DNA of 64,000 nt from Cerrena zonata (taxonomy: Eukaryota > Basidiomycota > Agaricomycetes > Polyporales > Cerrenaceae). Location: assembly GCA_038087015.1 (NCBI GenBank), contig JASBNA010000019.1, forward strand, positions 1-64,000, given 5' to 3'. Position numbers and translations under genes: made by a program. Of the stretch, positions 11,741 through 25,711 are shown piece after piece; the stretch's first letter is position 1; every line of letters starts with the position of its first letter. The notes under the pieces are model-generated. The model saw only the letters and a program-made list of their open reading frames with translations, made no database searches and was not told the origin of the DNA.

Positions 11741-13961
11741 ATGCCTCCCAAGTACGCAGCGCTTTCACACTTGTCAATATTTTTGTCTAACTTTTGATTC
11801 AGACGTATCATCAAACCTACCGCCAAGGCTATTGCTGCTAGCAAGCCTTCTCGTCAGAGCAAGGTCAAGGCCAAGGTGGAGACACCACCTGTCAGGTACG
11901 TCAATGACAGCCTTCATTTATGAGATTGTGGTACTGACAATCAACGTGTAGTGATTCTGAGAACGTTGATCCTGCTGAGAAAGAAACAACCGAAAGGCAA
12001 GTAATCTATACCTTTTCTTATCATATATCACATATTTATATATTGGTTTAGCGATAATGAAGACGTAAAGGAAGATAGTAGGTGTGTTGTCTTTGAACAT
12101 TCCGTATTAAACTATACTAACTTTTGGGAAGATCTGATGCTGAAGATGTTGTCGAGTCTTCCGGTGAGGAGTCAGCTGTGGTTGTTGAGGTACCTGTCAA
12201 GTGAGTAACGTCCTTCTCAATCTTGCAACAATATATTTATATTTTATTACAGGCCAGCCAAAGGCAAGACCGTCAAGAGAGGGTAAGTGTTACGTTTGTT
12301 ATGGTTTATGTATATACTGATCATTGTATATTTAGTCGGGTCTCTCTTGAAGCCGCTCAACAAGGAACCCCCAAGAAGAAGAGGATTGCTGAGTATATAT
12401 CCCCCATTATATATTATTTCTATGCTGACTTATACTATTAATAGGACTACCCCTGAACGTACCAAGGTTCCAATTGAGGATGAAGATAACCCAATGTATA
12501 CCCCCCGTACATCTGCTGCCATCAAGAAGTTTGCGTATGTGGTCTTACCTTTTAATTGACATTACACCTTTACTGACACTTTCATTATTTAGCGGTGTTT
12601 ATATCTCAGCCAAGGCGAAGTCCAGAAGTATATTGGCAAAGAACGTCAAGTAAGTCTGTTTACACTCGACACTATTTAGCATAAGACTCAATACCTATTC
12701 TTTAGAACTCAGGAATCCGAAGACGAGGGTTCTGACAGTGGCGGACTAATTGACGACATTGCCGAGGAAGCCTCTGGCGATGGTTCTGAAGGCGATAGTG
12801 TTGAGGAAGAGGAGGCAGTTGAGCTCGATGATGACGCTCCTGATGAGTGCCAGATTACTACCCCCAGCTTCAATCAGGATAGGATGTTGAGAGGAACATA
12901 CAACAATCTTCCCAACTTGCGGTACGCGTCTCTGATAATGCTTTCATACAGTATCTCAACAATATCATATAGGTTCCCTTTGAGCAAGCTTAACGATGTA
13001 AAAACGTTTAACCTTGGAAACTACTGTCGGGATTATGAATTTAACAATTCCTACAAGAAGTAATCTTCAAGTTTTTACTCCTACAGCGTATAGACATTAA
13101 CTGACTTGTAAATATCCAGACAATTGGTGGAACTGTTGACTAAGTCTAGCCTCGATTTCTTTCTCTCTAATCTGGCCAGATCTTCCCCTGCCAGTTTCAG
13201 AGAGCATGCCTATTCGGGTAGCAAAGACCACATTATTACTAGTCTTGGTCGAGGTGATGATGCTACCCGTATTGGATGTGTCTCATTTGGCTTGGTCGAT
13301 AGGTCCAGTCTGACTAAGGCCAAAGCGATGGGTAAAGACGGTCCATGGTCCATCAAAACACTTGCTCTCAACCCTATCGAGCATGAGTGGGAACGTACTA
13401 TAGCTTGTATCGACATGATATACAAGAAAGGCTACAAAGTTCCTACTTATGCTGGTGCAATCAACTTCTCCACCATTCCTATCAAATGTAAGCCATACAT
13501 GTCTGCTTGTGTCTTATTCGTACTTACATCTTTTTGCTCAGCGGAATCTGACAAGTCGTTCAGAGAGGTTGCTCCTGGCTTATACTCTTCCTCTACTTTA
13601 CGTCAAGACAGTGCAGAGGAGGGTACATTTGTTTCTGATTATCTCCATCCACTGTTGTTGAGCAAAAATGCCTTATATGCGAGTGAAGACGGTGAGTCAA
13701 CATTTCCTTGAGCATCCATCTTTCAATCTCATTCTTTTGCTTTTGCTAGTTCCGATGTACAATGCTACCAAGTATTTCAAAAAGGGTGCTCCAAAGGTGC
13801 CATTTACTTTGGCCAGCCTTTCTGACTGTCCCTTGCACCCTAAGGAGTTCAAATCTGGAGATCTCGTTGGAGTAATTTATACCACTTCAGTTTATGCTGA
13901 AGACCGTTACTCTTTCAATATAGTAGCCACTTTCCTGATCCACTCACCCCCTTCTATCTAA
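11741..13961 (+). CDS. Hypothetical protein: acidic/basic disordered N-terminus plus globular C-terminal domain
   Basis: About a dozen small exons. Exon 1 is only MPPK; the next exon starts after an intron and reads RIIKPTAKAIAASKPSRQ. The first half is charged and disordered: repeated K/R patches (PKKKRIAE) that could act as nuclear signals, then an acidic run (EEEEAVELDDDAPDE, about 12760-12850). The second half, from about 12890, is globular (TYNNLPNLR, FNLGNYCRDY). It ends in a segment VPMYNATKYFKKG...SGDLVGVIYTT with alternating hydrophobics before TAA at 13959-13961. The last segment resembles the end of the product of 9368-10510 in layout (PG/SGD-L-V, strands, final hydrophobic strand), so the two may be distant relatives (inference). 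Probably nuclear. No enzyme motif seen. The TATA-like box upstream supports expression from this start. Confidence 0.6.
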
Positions 13962-14264
13962 GCGTAGACAGCTTGTAGAACGTGTTTCCTTCAATCACCA
14001 ATGTGATTGCGATATTGTGTACAATGTAGTCTGTTCCGTCGCCAATGCAAACGTAGTTTCTTATGCAACATGTTTCATTCAATGATCATTGTAATTGTGA
14101 TACATAAAATCGTGATGCTATCTTTGAGATATTGTTATATCGCTGGGAAGAGAAACAATTATTACATATGGGTGTTTTTAATAACATATGTCTGGTGTGA
14201 ATAATGTTCCGTGAGTCAGGATGCCTATTTCTGTTGACATTTAGGTTCAAGTGCGCTGTTTCCT

Positions 14265-14627
14265 ATGCCTCCACCTCATTCACCCTTGCCTGCTCCAGTC
14301 TCATCAAGCGATGAACGTGCTTGGGGTGGAATGCCCCATGTACCTCCCTCCACACTACAGCTAGAACCTAGCATGGTACCGCCGTCTTATCGTTTACTCA
14401 TGCGCAGTACCACCGAGCCGCCAGCTACACAACCTGGTACTCCTACATATCCTGACGCACACCCAATCATTCAGTTCCCACCTTCCCTGTTCCCTATACC
14501 CAGTCAACTGGGGCTTGCATACAACTACAATATGTCGTATGAGGAACATTGCCAACGCCAGGATTGTCAGAGAGGAGATAGACCTCCCACCATCAAGGAG
14601 GAGAAAAATGGCGCAGAGGGGAAATGA
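14265..14627 (+). CDS. Proline-rich hypothetical ORF, 120 residues
   Basis: Open from ATG 14265 with a composition rich in P, S and T (MPPPHSPLPAP...) and a charged end (PPTIKEEKNGAEGK). A possible upstream exon (MSGVNN, near 14188) ends in a GTGAG donor, but its phase does not match the acceptor before 14245. There is no family similarity that I recognise. It could be the C-terminal disordered exon of a gene or non-coding sequence that happens to stay open. Confidence 0.3.
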   Translation: MPPPHSPLPAPVSSSDERAWGGMPHVPPSTLQLEPSMVPPSYRLLMRSTTEPPATQPGTPTYPDAHPIIQFPPSLFPIPSQLGLAYNYNMSYEEHCQRQDCQRGDRPPTIKEEKNGAEGK

Positions 14628-15754
14628 CTTTTTTTGCTGACATTGTAAAGGGCGTACGACAAACAGGATCTCGTTGCTGAACATAGTTTTTTGTACATTA
14701 CTCGATGTTTTGTTTTGGAATATAAACTGAATATGTCAGAAAGGTCGCATGTGATTGTTTTATTGTTGCAAATTGAATACGAAACAGTGAAAAATATGTT
14801 TTTATCTACAATATTGACAAAATTACGCTAGTAGATATTTGTTGATATCTTAAAATACAAAATTAAAGAAGAGAAACATGTATTTCAATAGCAAGATGTT
14901 CTACGACAACAAAAAAGAGCATCTAAATATGATAAGATAAGATGAGATAATGTAAAAAGACGGAGAAGTTAGAGGCGCTTATATTTACACGTGACGTAAG
15001 ACAAAGATTGGCTGATTATAGAGACATTTTCAATCTGAATTATAATATTTTATATAACATTGAATAGTAAATTTCAATAGCTTTGAATAGCATAATGGAT
15101 GTTGTGAGAGCTACATAGAACAGACAATTATTTAACCTTTTGGACCCTAATCTAATTAGACTTCAATGATGTGATTGATTAGAGATAAGTTACCGATAAG
15201 AAATGATGTCATAGGTCTAAACCCTAGATTGGGAGTAGTGCAGAAATTCGTAACGGTACAAGCGCCCCACCAAACTCCAGAACATAAAACACGATCCTTC
15301 GTACCTCAGGAATCGTAAATGTCGATTAAAATACTTCTTTACTATATTCTTAGACTATTCAATATAGAATATGTTAAATGACTTTAAAATAATTTTCACA
15401 TATTGATGGTCTATATACACTGAAAATATCAAGGAGATTATAAAGGTATTATGAAGGAAGTTTTCATAATGGGATCTTCAATATTTCATTCATTTTCCCA
15501 GTAATAGTATTTAAAAAGTACTTGAATTACGGTTTCAATTTTCTTCATTGACATATACTATAAGTATTTAAGTCCTTATCTCACATATGTTTTACATACA
15601 CACAGTGAATTATTTGAAATTGCGTCCGGTGTTCTCTTTGAAATTGGACCTACCAGAACGCAATTGCAATCGTCGTCGGCAAGAGAATACGATTTAACAA
15701 GTAACGTACACAATTACAAAATACAAGTCATTCAAGTGAACAATTCTCTTTCGG
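14628..15754. other. Intergenic, AT-rich, no gene seen
   Basis: Long AT-rich stretch marking the edge between the accessory block and the housekeeping genes. No terminal repeats, RNA gene or open frame found. Confidence 0.5.
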
Positions 15755-17911
15755 TTAAGTAGTGTATCGGTAGCCACTCCAGTTGTCCCCTTTTTCGCGT
15801 TTTGCTTCCGCGACGTTGGCAAATTTGCCATTCTTGGCAAGGTCTGCCCTATCCTCGTTCACCCCTTCGATAATCTCATCGCGTTCGCCATTTTCTCTCT
15901 TTGTATTCTCATTCCTCAGCAGAATCAAGAACGCTATCGAGCAGATGAAGCCGATGCCGATGTACATGAGCACGATGCCATGCCCGAGGGTGTACCACGG
16001 TTTGTCTTGAGCCCGATACTATAACATTCATCAATCAGCCCCTTCCACACTGCATCTTGATCGCAATTGTACTCACAACATTCGAACTGACAGCTCCATT
16101 GATGTTACCGAAGCTGATCACCATAGCGAGTGTGACACTACGCTTGTAGGAACCTTCGACATTGTTCGAGACCCATGCGATTGTGTTGGGGATATTCGGA
16201 TAGATCCCACACGCAGCCAAATATACACCGAAGTATGACAAGGCTGGACTCCGCGACGCGATGAGAATGATGTAACCAGCCGCCCCGATGCAGCAATTGA
16301 TTCTATTGCGGAGTTAGAGGTTGGTGGTGAGAAACTGGTTAAAGTCCTGCTTACATGTTCAGGTATCCTCTTTGTCCTTTCTTATCTGCGTACCAGCCTA
16401 CGAGGCATGTCATAAGACATGCAGCCACATAAACTGGGACAGTAAGCAAGTTGGCCGGAGTCGCAGTGAAGCCAAGCTATATTCGTGGTAAGCAGATGGC
16501 TTTCAAGTTTATCATTGTGTAACCCACCTGGCTGATAATACTTGGCAGAAATAGAGAGAACGCGTATAGGGGACCATCTGAGCCCATGTAAAGTAGCACT
16601 GACAATGCGTCATTAGACTCTTCACATCCTTCACATATCACTGTCGAACTTACTGCCAAGCCAGGTCTTCCAATCTAAAAGACTTTGGAAAATATACTTC
16701 CATTTCAGCTTCTCTCCGGCCGCGCTGAACTGATCGTCCTCCTGCAGACGGCGAATAACTACAGTACGCTCCTCTTCAGTCAAGAACTTGGCCGTGTCGG
16801 GGAAGTCCTGGATAATCCAGAACGACAGAACACCAGCGATAACGGTCAGGAGACCTTCTAAAATGAAGATCCACGCCCAAGCAGGCTTGCCGCCAATGCC
16901 TTCCATGTTCGAAATGGCGGCCTAGTGAGATGTATGAGTATCGTCAGGCCCGGAAAGGAATATCACTCATTGTGACGTACTGCAAGAAGACCGCCGAATG
17001 CACCGGACACCGTTGCAGCAGAAAAGAAGACGGCCGCTCGAATACCGAACTCCGAACGTTTGTACCAGCTAAAAATATGGTGAGCTGAGTAATACGCACG
17101 TTACTCGCTGACAGGGCATCTACTCACCATGAAAGATAGTAATTTACACCAGGGAACAGACCTGCCTCGAAAACACCGAGCATCCATCGCATACCTAGGA
17201 TGAAGGGTCAATCAAATGGTTTCAGAGCGACAAAAGCACCGCGTACCGAGTAGACCTCCATAATTATGAACAAGGCCTTGTACCGTCTAGAGCACGTCTA
17301 TCTGTCAGGACAAGCAGATTTGACAAATATGGAGACGTACCATCATCACTCCCCATAACAGCATAAGTGCCGAAAGCCATATTGACGGTCGGAGACGCTT
17401 CAGGAACACATTGGATGGCACCTACAGGTTAAACTTTAGCCAAGCCCGTACTCTACGGAAAACAACTATACTCGCCTCAAAGATAGAGTAGGAAAAGAAG
17501 AAGATTGTAAGTGCAATATTATATTGCGTAGACGTGATATGTAAGTCCGATTCTAATCCGTACAGCTAAAAAGTTTCGTCGAAATTGTAAGTACTGTTTT
17601 CTCTATACAAATTCAGATATACGCACCCTAGCATTTCCGATACTCGTACGGTCCAAGAAACTGAGCAAATACAAAAAGGATAGCCATGGAACCAAGGCGA
17701 GATCTAACTTGCGAAGTAGCTTCCGTTCATCTACACCGCTGACATCGACATGAGCGTTATACAATTCGTGATGCAGTTTTTTCTCCACAGGCTTCTTCTC
17801 GATATCCTCATCCACCCTTTCCAACCGAATGGATTGGGCCTTTTCATCGGAGGAGTGAGAGGACAACGCTGGCGACGAGTGCGCTCCTTCCTTCTCTATC
17901 GAGGACGACAT
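15755..17911 (-). CDS. MFS transporter, anion:cation symporter (allantoate/nicotinate permease-like) family
   Basis: ATG at 17909-17911; TAA at 15755-15757; about ten short introns. The cytosolic N-terminus is charged and leads into VDERKLLRKLDLALVPW and LSFLDRTSIGNAR, the typical start of helix 1 in fungal ACS-family carriers. Then come VPSNVFLKR and MRWMLGVFEAGLFPG (helix 4-5 signature), FWIIQDFPDTAKFLTEEER at the central loop, and YFGVYLAACGIYPNIPN, NNVEGSYKRS and YTLGHGIVLMYIG in the C-terminal half. The expected twelve membrane helices and a hydrophilic C-tail are present, and the total of about 500 residues is normal. It should work in the plasma membrane, taking up a small organic anion such as allantoate, nicotinate or another vitamin-like acid. 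The substrate cannot be read from sequence. Confidence 0.88.
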
Positions 17912-19060
17912 AATGGGAAATAACGTGCTCAATTCTTCAACTCAGAGCTGGAACCGAATTGAATGGGAGAAGGGCTGAAGAGGGAAAGCGCAGGAAGCCA
18001 GTTCCACGGTATTTCCATGCTTCTCATCCTATATAGCAGGCAAAAATAGATGGGAGTTGGGGATGATGGGGGATCTTAGGGATAACAAATCGGAATGCAC
18101 TACTGACAGTCGCTTTGCATTTCGGGTGCGTATTCCGGGGTAAGCGAGGGATAAAGTCCCCAGGATTGGCTACCATCCTCTATTCTTGGCGTCAGCTGCA
18201 ACTTTCCCAAGCGCTATTTCTCCAGAACCATCTGCACGTGGTGCGGGGTAAAATGGTAGTGAATTTGACCGGCCTCTATTTAGTGTCTTGGAACACGGGA
18301 GAGTCCATTTGTGGACTTGTGCTATTCCCGCAAATCAATTCTGGTTCAGGGTACTACAGTTCATTACGAGCTCGAACGAAAAGAACTAAGCATTTGAAAA
18401 AGGTACAATAGCCCTTCTTCCCCCGCGGGGCCGTGTGGGAACTTGATCTCGACTCCTATGTAAGCACCGTCAGCGGCATTTGGGTGAAGCCTGTAGCACC
18501 GCATCCTACTACGCGTACGGGAGCATCTTGTATCGAAAGTTTCTTGTATTGACACCCCGTGGTCGGACTCTTTGCTTATCCGCTGTGGAATTGTTTCCTG
18601 GTTCTTTCCTACCTCGACTTGAAAAGTCTAGAAAATATCATTCTATCTCTTTCGGTCCGAAGGTATGTAAGGAATCTCGGGGCATATTAGTAAGAAATGG
18701 AGATAATAACTCACAAGGTGCTTATGAAACAATAACATTTTGTAGCTGGACGAGTTTGAAGTGAAGACTCGGAATATCTGATCATGACAACAAGAACGAT
18801 CGGTGATCGCTCCTTTACCATCCAGTACAATAAGAGACTCGCAGGAATGATGTGGACGATCATGTATGTCGAGGCATTGATGAAAACTTAAAAGTCTCTG
18901 CACAATACTTAGAATCTGACCAACTAGCAGAGGATTACTGTAAATCGAGTGATCATGCTTCGTCATGGTATGATCTGATCATGATCGACCGGGTTTCTCA
19001 GGCTTTGCCAGCCGGAATATAACATATTGCTTCCACCTCATCGTTTACCTTCATACAACC
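17912..19060. other. Intergenic between divergent genes
   Basis: Holds the promoters of the MFS gene (minus) and the SnoaL-like gene (plus). A CTATATAG at 18029-18036 is a possible TATA element for the transporter. No other gene supported. Confidence 0.4.
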
Positions 19061-19670
19061 ATGCCCCTCGCACCGTCCGACGCAATTCCTGCCAACCCAT
19101 CACCGCAGCTACAAGTTGTTCTGACATGGATGAGAGCCCTCAGCTCGGCAAATCCGGACGCAGCCGAGCTCCTTGCTACGACTCTCACAGAGGATCATAC
19201 TTACCACTTCTTGCCTCGGAGTCTGGGTTACCCCTCCCGGAATAAGGAACAATTTCTAGCCTATGCTCGCAAGGTCCCCTTATCTCTATTCCGTAACCCA
19301 CAGGTACGAAACGTACATACAATTTCGGATGAGTTATACTGAGCCGAAAAATTTAAGCTTCATTTACATCAAGTAATTGAAGCACCGGGGAAGATCACCA
19401 TCCAGGTAATGTAGCATCTGTCACATAGTACCTAACACTTGAATGGCATTCATTTGTTCACTTCCACAGGCGACCACAATTGCTACCTTTCATACCGGCG
19501 CTCGGTACGAAAACGAATACATGACCCTGTACCATCTGATAGAGCAAGAAGGAGAATGGAAGATACAGAAGGTGGAAGAGTTTGTCGACGCCCGAGCAAT
19601 GGCCTATTTCTTCCCAAGTACAGCTCCTCTTAAAATAGGAGGCCAAGACATACCTAGAAGTAATCTTTGA
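19061..19670 (+). CDS. SnoaL/NTF2-like small protein
   Basis: Three exons: 19061-19303, 19358-19405 and 19470-19670, giving about 164 residues. Phases join cleanly with LHLHQVIEAPGKITIQ as the middle exon. The fold signature is that of the NTF2-like superfamily: an N-terminal helix region (TWMRALSSANPDAAELLA), a strand pair TEDHTYHFLPRSLG with a GYPSRNKEQFLAY helix, then strands ATFHTGARYENEYMTLYHL and GEWKIQKVEEFVD. Such proteins are small cone-shaped enzymes or binding proteins, and many fungal ones are uncharacterised. No catalytic set is clear. A cytosolic location is likely, as no signal peptide is seen. Confidence 0.75.
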
Positions 19671-20633
19671 TGTAACGACAAGAAGATCTGCTCTAGAAGA
19701 AGCTGGTACAAGCAAGTACACCAGAATCACTGAAGATTTACAACCATTTACCGGAACACGACCTGTTCGTTATGCTCGAGTCCCGACTCCGAGCCTGAGA
19801 TCGGACAATCCGAGCCGAGTGACGACGAGGGTCACAGAAATTTCTGGTTCAATTCTCATCGTATTCGAGTTAGTGTATACGAAATGCCTATCTTGAAATC
19901 GGTAAGCTTACCTTGGAATGAGCACAATATATGTCTCTGAGACGACATCCCCAGCATGACTACAGACTACCTAGTAAGATATTCGCGCGCTCGCACATTT
20001 CCATAAGCGCCAAAAATGACAGGTCTACTAAGTTTGATGACCCGGATCTACTGCCATGATGTATGGCCCATGCTAACTTTTGAAAAACAAGGATGGGCTT
20101 CCCTGGATTGCAAGCGTTATGTCTACAGCTTCCGCTATTCCTGCGGGATTACGAACGAGATACACAGCGCCACTCGGGATGAGTCCTTCCAGTGTTCAAT
20201 GACTCGTGGGCGGCGTGCAGCCACACCACAGCTACGCCTCACGCACTGACCAAAACTGACTTAATCGATTCAAGATATTCCCATCCGGGGCTTGTGGAAA
20301 AACATGCACGCGGTGAATTTGTTTGATTTTGACTCCTACTGGGCGATAAATGTCTCATTGGCACCTTTAGCATCGCCCGCCGACAAGTTACACTGCCTTA
20401 CAGCGTCGTCGCGATAATTGACCGATTCTTCTTAGACTTCCAATCACCGCATTCATCTATGATCGAGTCAATCGTCAACTGCATGGTATACCATGTGTTC
20501 TCCGCGTACAATAACTCGGACCCGTTATACTCTATATGACACAGCGCCCAAGTGGCACTATGGGTCTGGGCATATATAAACTTACCTTTCTTCAGGGATA
20601 CTTTTGCATCCACCACCAACTCTCGGGACTCCC
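19671..20633. other. Intergenic
   Basis: No gene supported. The last 60 bases are the core promoter of the following AAA gene. Confidence 0.4.
20573..20580 (+). promoter_or_regulatory. TATA box of the AAA ATPase gene
   Basis: TATATAAA, 53 bases before the ATG at 20634. Confidence 0.6.
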
Positions 20634-22656
20634 ATGGATCCCACAGAAATCATCCAAAAGGCCGTTACACTACTCGCCACCCTTTCTCAAGATGGCAACT
20701 TGAATATGACAACTGCTACTAACTCAACAACTTCAGCAGATGCACCTGCCACCACGATTAACGCCGCTGCGACGGGTATCTCCTCACTGTTGACGATGCT
20801 TCTCTCCTTCTCTGCCCTTCGGGACTGGTTGAAGCTGTTCGTCATCGGTGGTCTCATCGAAACTTGTAGACGTCTTCTTTTCTCGGCATGGGCTGTTGTC
20901 GTAGAGTCTTTCTGGATTACTGCCACTTTCGATTACGATGACGACAGCTACAGTAAGATTTACGCCACATCTGAATATCAACCCCAATTCTAACGTACCA
21001 TTTAGACTGGATCATGTACTGGTTATCGAAACATCCAAAGTGGGGCAGAGCACGAACCGTCGAGGTTAGCACTCGATCGTTTGGGCTGAACTCTCCTGCC
21101 GTCACTGTCGAAGGGGACGAGGCCTCAGACGCCAACAGGAGGCTCGCCTATCTCCCTTCGTTTTCCGAAACCTATTCATTATGGTACAAACGTCGGTACA
21201 TGTGTGTCACCAGGACGAAAGTTCAGGAATCTTACTACCGTACATCCGAAACTCTTCAAATCAAGTATGTATTGGTTATTTCCAAATCCGATGCAAATCT
21301 AACTCTCTTAATAGGATTCTTGCACGGGATCATAATGCTCTCACACAGCTACTTCTTGACGCAAAAAAGTCGTATCAGGCTGCTCAAGAACATCTCATCA
21401 CTGTTTATGCCTCCGACACGTAAGTGACTCAATGAACAACCATTTGGTGGCGTGTACTGACGTACCACTCAGATGTAACAATTGGCGTCAGGTGGCTACC
21501 CGCCCCAAACGTCCGATGAAGTCTATTGTTCTGGACCCTGGTATTAAGGATCTCATTCTTGACGACGCTCGCGATTTCTTGGAGAGCAAGACATGGTATC
21601 AAGAACGGGGTATTCCATTCCGACGTGGTTACCTTCTTGTGAGTCTCTACTTTATCTTGTAGGTCAACCTTGCGTTCTTATGTCTTAACCCAGTACGGTG
21701 CCCCTGGTTCCGGTAAAACCTCTATAATCCAAAGTCTTGCAGGCGAACTTGGCTTAGATGTCTACGTCATTTCCCTCTCTCGTATGGGCTTGGACGACAG
21801 CAGTCTCAGTGAACTCATCTCTGAGTTACCCGAAAAGTGCATCGCCTTGATGGAGGATATCGATGCTGCATTCCACCGTGGACTCAACCGTAACATGGAT
21901 GATGATGTCGAGAAGCAGAATCTTCCACCCGACGAAAAAGACCGTGAACCCAAAGAGGATGAAAAGCCTTCTCGAATCACTTTGAGCGGTCTGCTGAATG
22001 CCCTCGATGGTGTTGGTGCTCAAGAAGGTCGTATTCTTTTCGCTACCACCAATCGGTACGGTGCGCTTGACCCTGCTCTCTGCCGTCCTGGTCGTATGGA
22101 CATGCATATCGAGTTCAAGCTTGCAAGCAAGTTCCAAGCGACCGAACTCTACAAGTGCTTCTATCTTCCTACAGAATCTAAAGTCACTGAGAAATCGGAC
22201 AAGGTTTCGGAGAAGCAATCTGAAAAGGATGATGACGACTCCGCTTACGCCTCCGGTTCCTCATCCGCAACATCATCTGAGCCTGGCGACCTCATCGATC
22301 TTTCAGACACTCCCCCACCCACTCCCTCACCTGTTTCTCTGTTAGCTTCTCAATCGCATCGTCTTCGTGCCCCCAAGCTGTCCGCTAAGCAAGTAGCTGT
22401 GCTGGCTGCTCGCTTTGCAGAATCCATCCCAGAACGTGAAGTGTCGATGGCAAGTCTACAGGGTTACTTGATGACGTACAAGACTCGGCCTGTGGAAGCT
22501 GCCAACGAAGCATCTGCTTGGGCTGAAAAGCAGCGTGCGGAGAAGGAGAAGAGGAAGAAATCTCTGACCACTACTCGGGCTCCTTCCGCTCCCGCTCCTG
22601 CTCCTGTACCCACTACGGTTGATGCTTCTACCTCCACTTCTCCAACTGAATCATAA
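20634..22656 (+). CDS. BCS1-like AAA ATPase (BCS1_N + AAA)
   Basis: Start ATG at 20634 (MDPTEIIQ). Exons join across introns near 20953-21005, 21265-21315, 21421-21473 and 21640-21693. A hydrophobic segment (SSLLTMLLSFSALRDWLKLFVIGGL) is followed by the BCS1_N region (RRYMCVTRTK, then RPKRPMKSIVLDPGIKDLIL and WYQERGIPFRRGYLL). The AAA module has Walker A YGAPGSGKTS, Walker B CIALMEDIDAAF and the arginine-finger region ALCRPGRMDMHIEF. Bcs1 proteins fold and insert the Rieske subunit of respiratory complex III in the mitochondrial inner membrane. Mushrooms carry several Bcs1-like paralogues whose role is unknown, and this one has a long disordered insert (K/E/S/P-rich, about 22180-22360) and a lysine/alanine/proline tail. 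I therefore call it BCS1-like rather than the orthologue. Confidence 0.85.
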
Positions 22657-23419
22657 CACCCCCATATATCACGGACATTGATGACATAAATGGCATAGAT
22701 TGTGTAGCTCTAGTGAATTGTTCTGTTTTGATGTCTATAATCTCATACCCACTGTTTACCGAAAGCTGAGTCTGATAGGTGTATCTTTATGAGATGGTTG
22801 GTGAACGACTTCAGCAAGACTTTGCACTTTCAAACGTACGGTGACTACTTAGTATCAATCAACTGAATAACTTTTCAGGGACCGTGTGGTTTCGTTCTTT
22901 GTCTATCGATCCCGTACTTTTATCTTAATGACTAAGGATAGGTATCGACGGTTAAGACCCTCGGCCGCTAGTATCTGCCTCTAGTTACCTTCTACCACGT
23001 ACTAATACCTACGGCTTGAGGTCTATGATTAATCAGAGTATTAGATCATGAGGTGAGGTGTATGTAAGAGGTAAAATCGTATATTCCAAGCGGTGAACCG
23101 TGAAGCAGTCCTGCCCTGAATATCTCATAGTTCAAAGTCACATAGTCCGCCCTTAACATATGCATTGACGGCTTACGTCCAAAAGACTACCATCCAATAA
23201 AACGTACTGAATATGCCTTTGAACATTTTAGTATGTGTTGTTTTTATGTTTTATCATTAAGCGAGATGTCGACAACGACCAATGATGCAGCATGCACGTG
23301 CGATATCATGATGCAACTTCGACTCTGAGGTGAATATATAAACCGGCCTCGCTTCCCCCTTGCTCGTGGTCACCCCCAATCCTCTCTGTCTCTCCACCAT
23401 CATCCCCTAGACCGTTACC
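22657..23419. other. Intergenic, promoter of phosphoglucomutase
   Basis: No gene seen. Contains an E-box-type CACGTG at 23295-23300 and the TATA box at 23335-23342. Confidence 0.45.
23335..23342 (+). promoter_or_regulatory. TATA box of the phosphoglucomutase gene
   Basis: TATATAAA, 77 bases before the ATG at 23420, followed by a pyrimidine-rich CT tract typical of strong fungal promoters. Confidence 0.65.
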
Positions 23420-25392
<1,973 letters not shown>

Positions 25393-25711
25393 GTGGCTTA
25401 TTGTAGGGATTTACGATACAGAATCTGTGGTAAGTACGGGGATGGATGTGCATATAGGACACTTGGCTTCGAATTGGCTGGAGGCAATACCACGAACGTG
25501 ATGAATTAGTTCGATAGATAGAAGACAAATTTGAAATATAAAATATACCAAGTCTTTTCGTAGTCATTACTGTAACTCGTTGCGTTCTCGTTTTGTAGGC
25601 GCGTGGGAAAGCACGACAATGATTCACCTGCGAATTGTCCTTCTTGTTTTTACCTTCATCTCCTACCTTGTACATATAGTCTGTGGACGGAAATCGCAAA
25701 CGCAAGAACAT
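25393..25711. other. Intergenic
   Basis: Short gap between the phosphoglucomutase stop and the first F-box copy; no feature seen. Confidence 0.4.

Noticed and set aside
3065..14627. KDZ transposase next to the TET/JBP-like gene
   Set aside because: I looked for one because the association is known, but no transposase-like sequence is visible here.
18115..18411. 98-codon plus-strand frame upstream of the SnoaL-like gene
   Set aside because: No coding features; lies in the shared promoter region of divergent genes.
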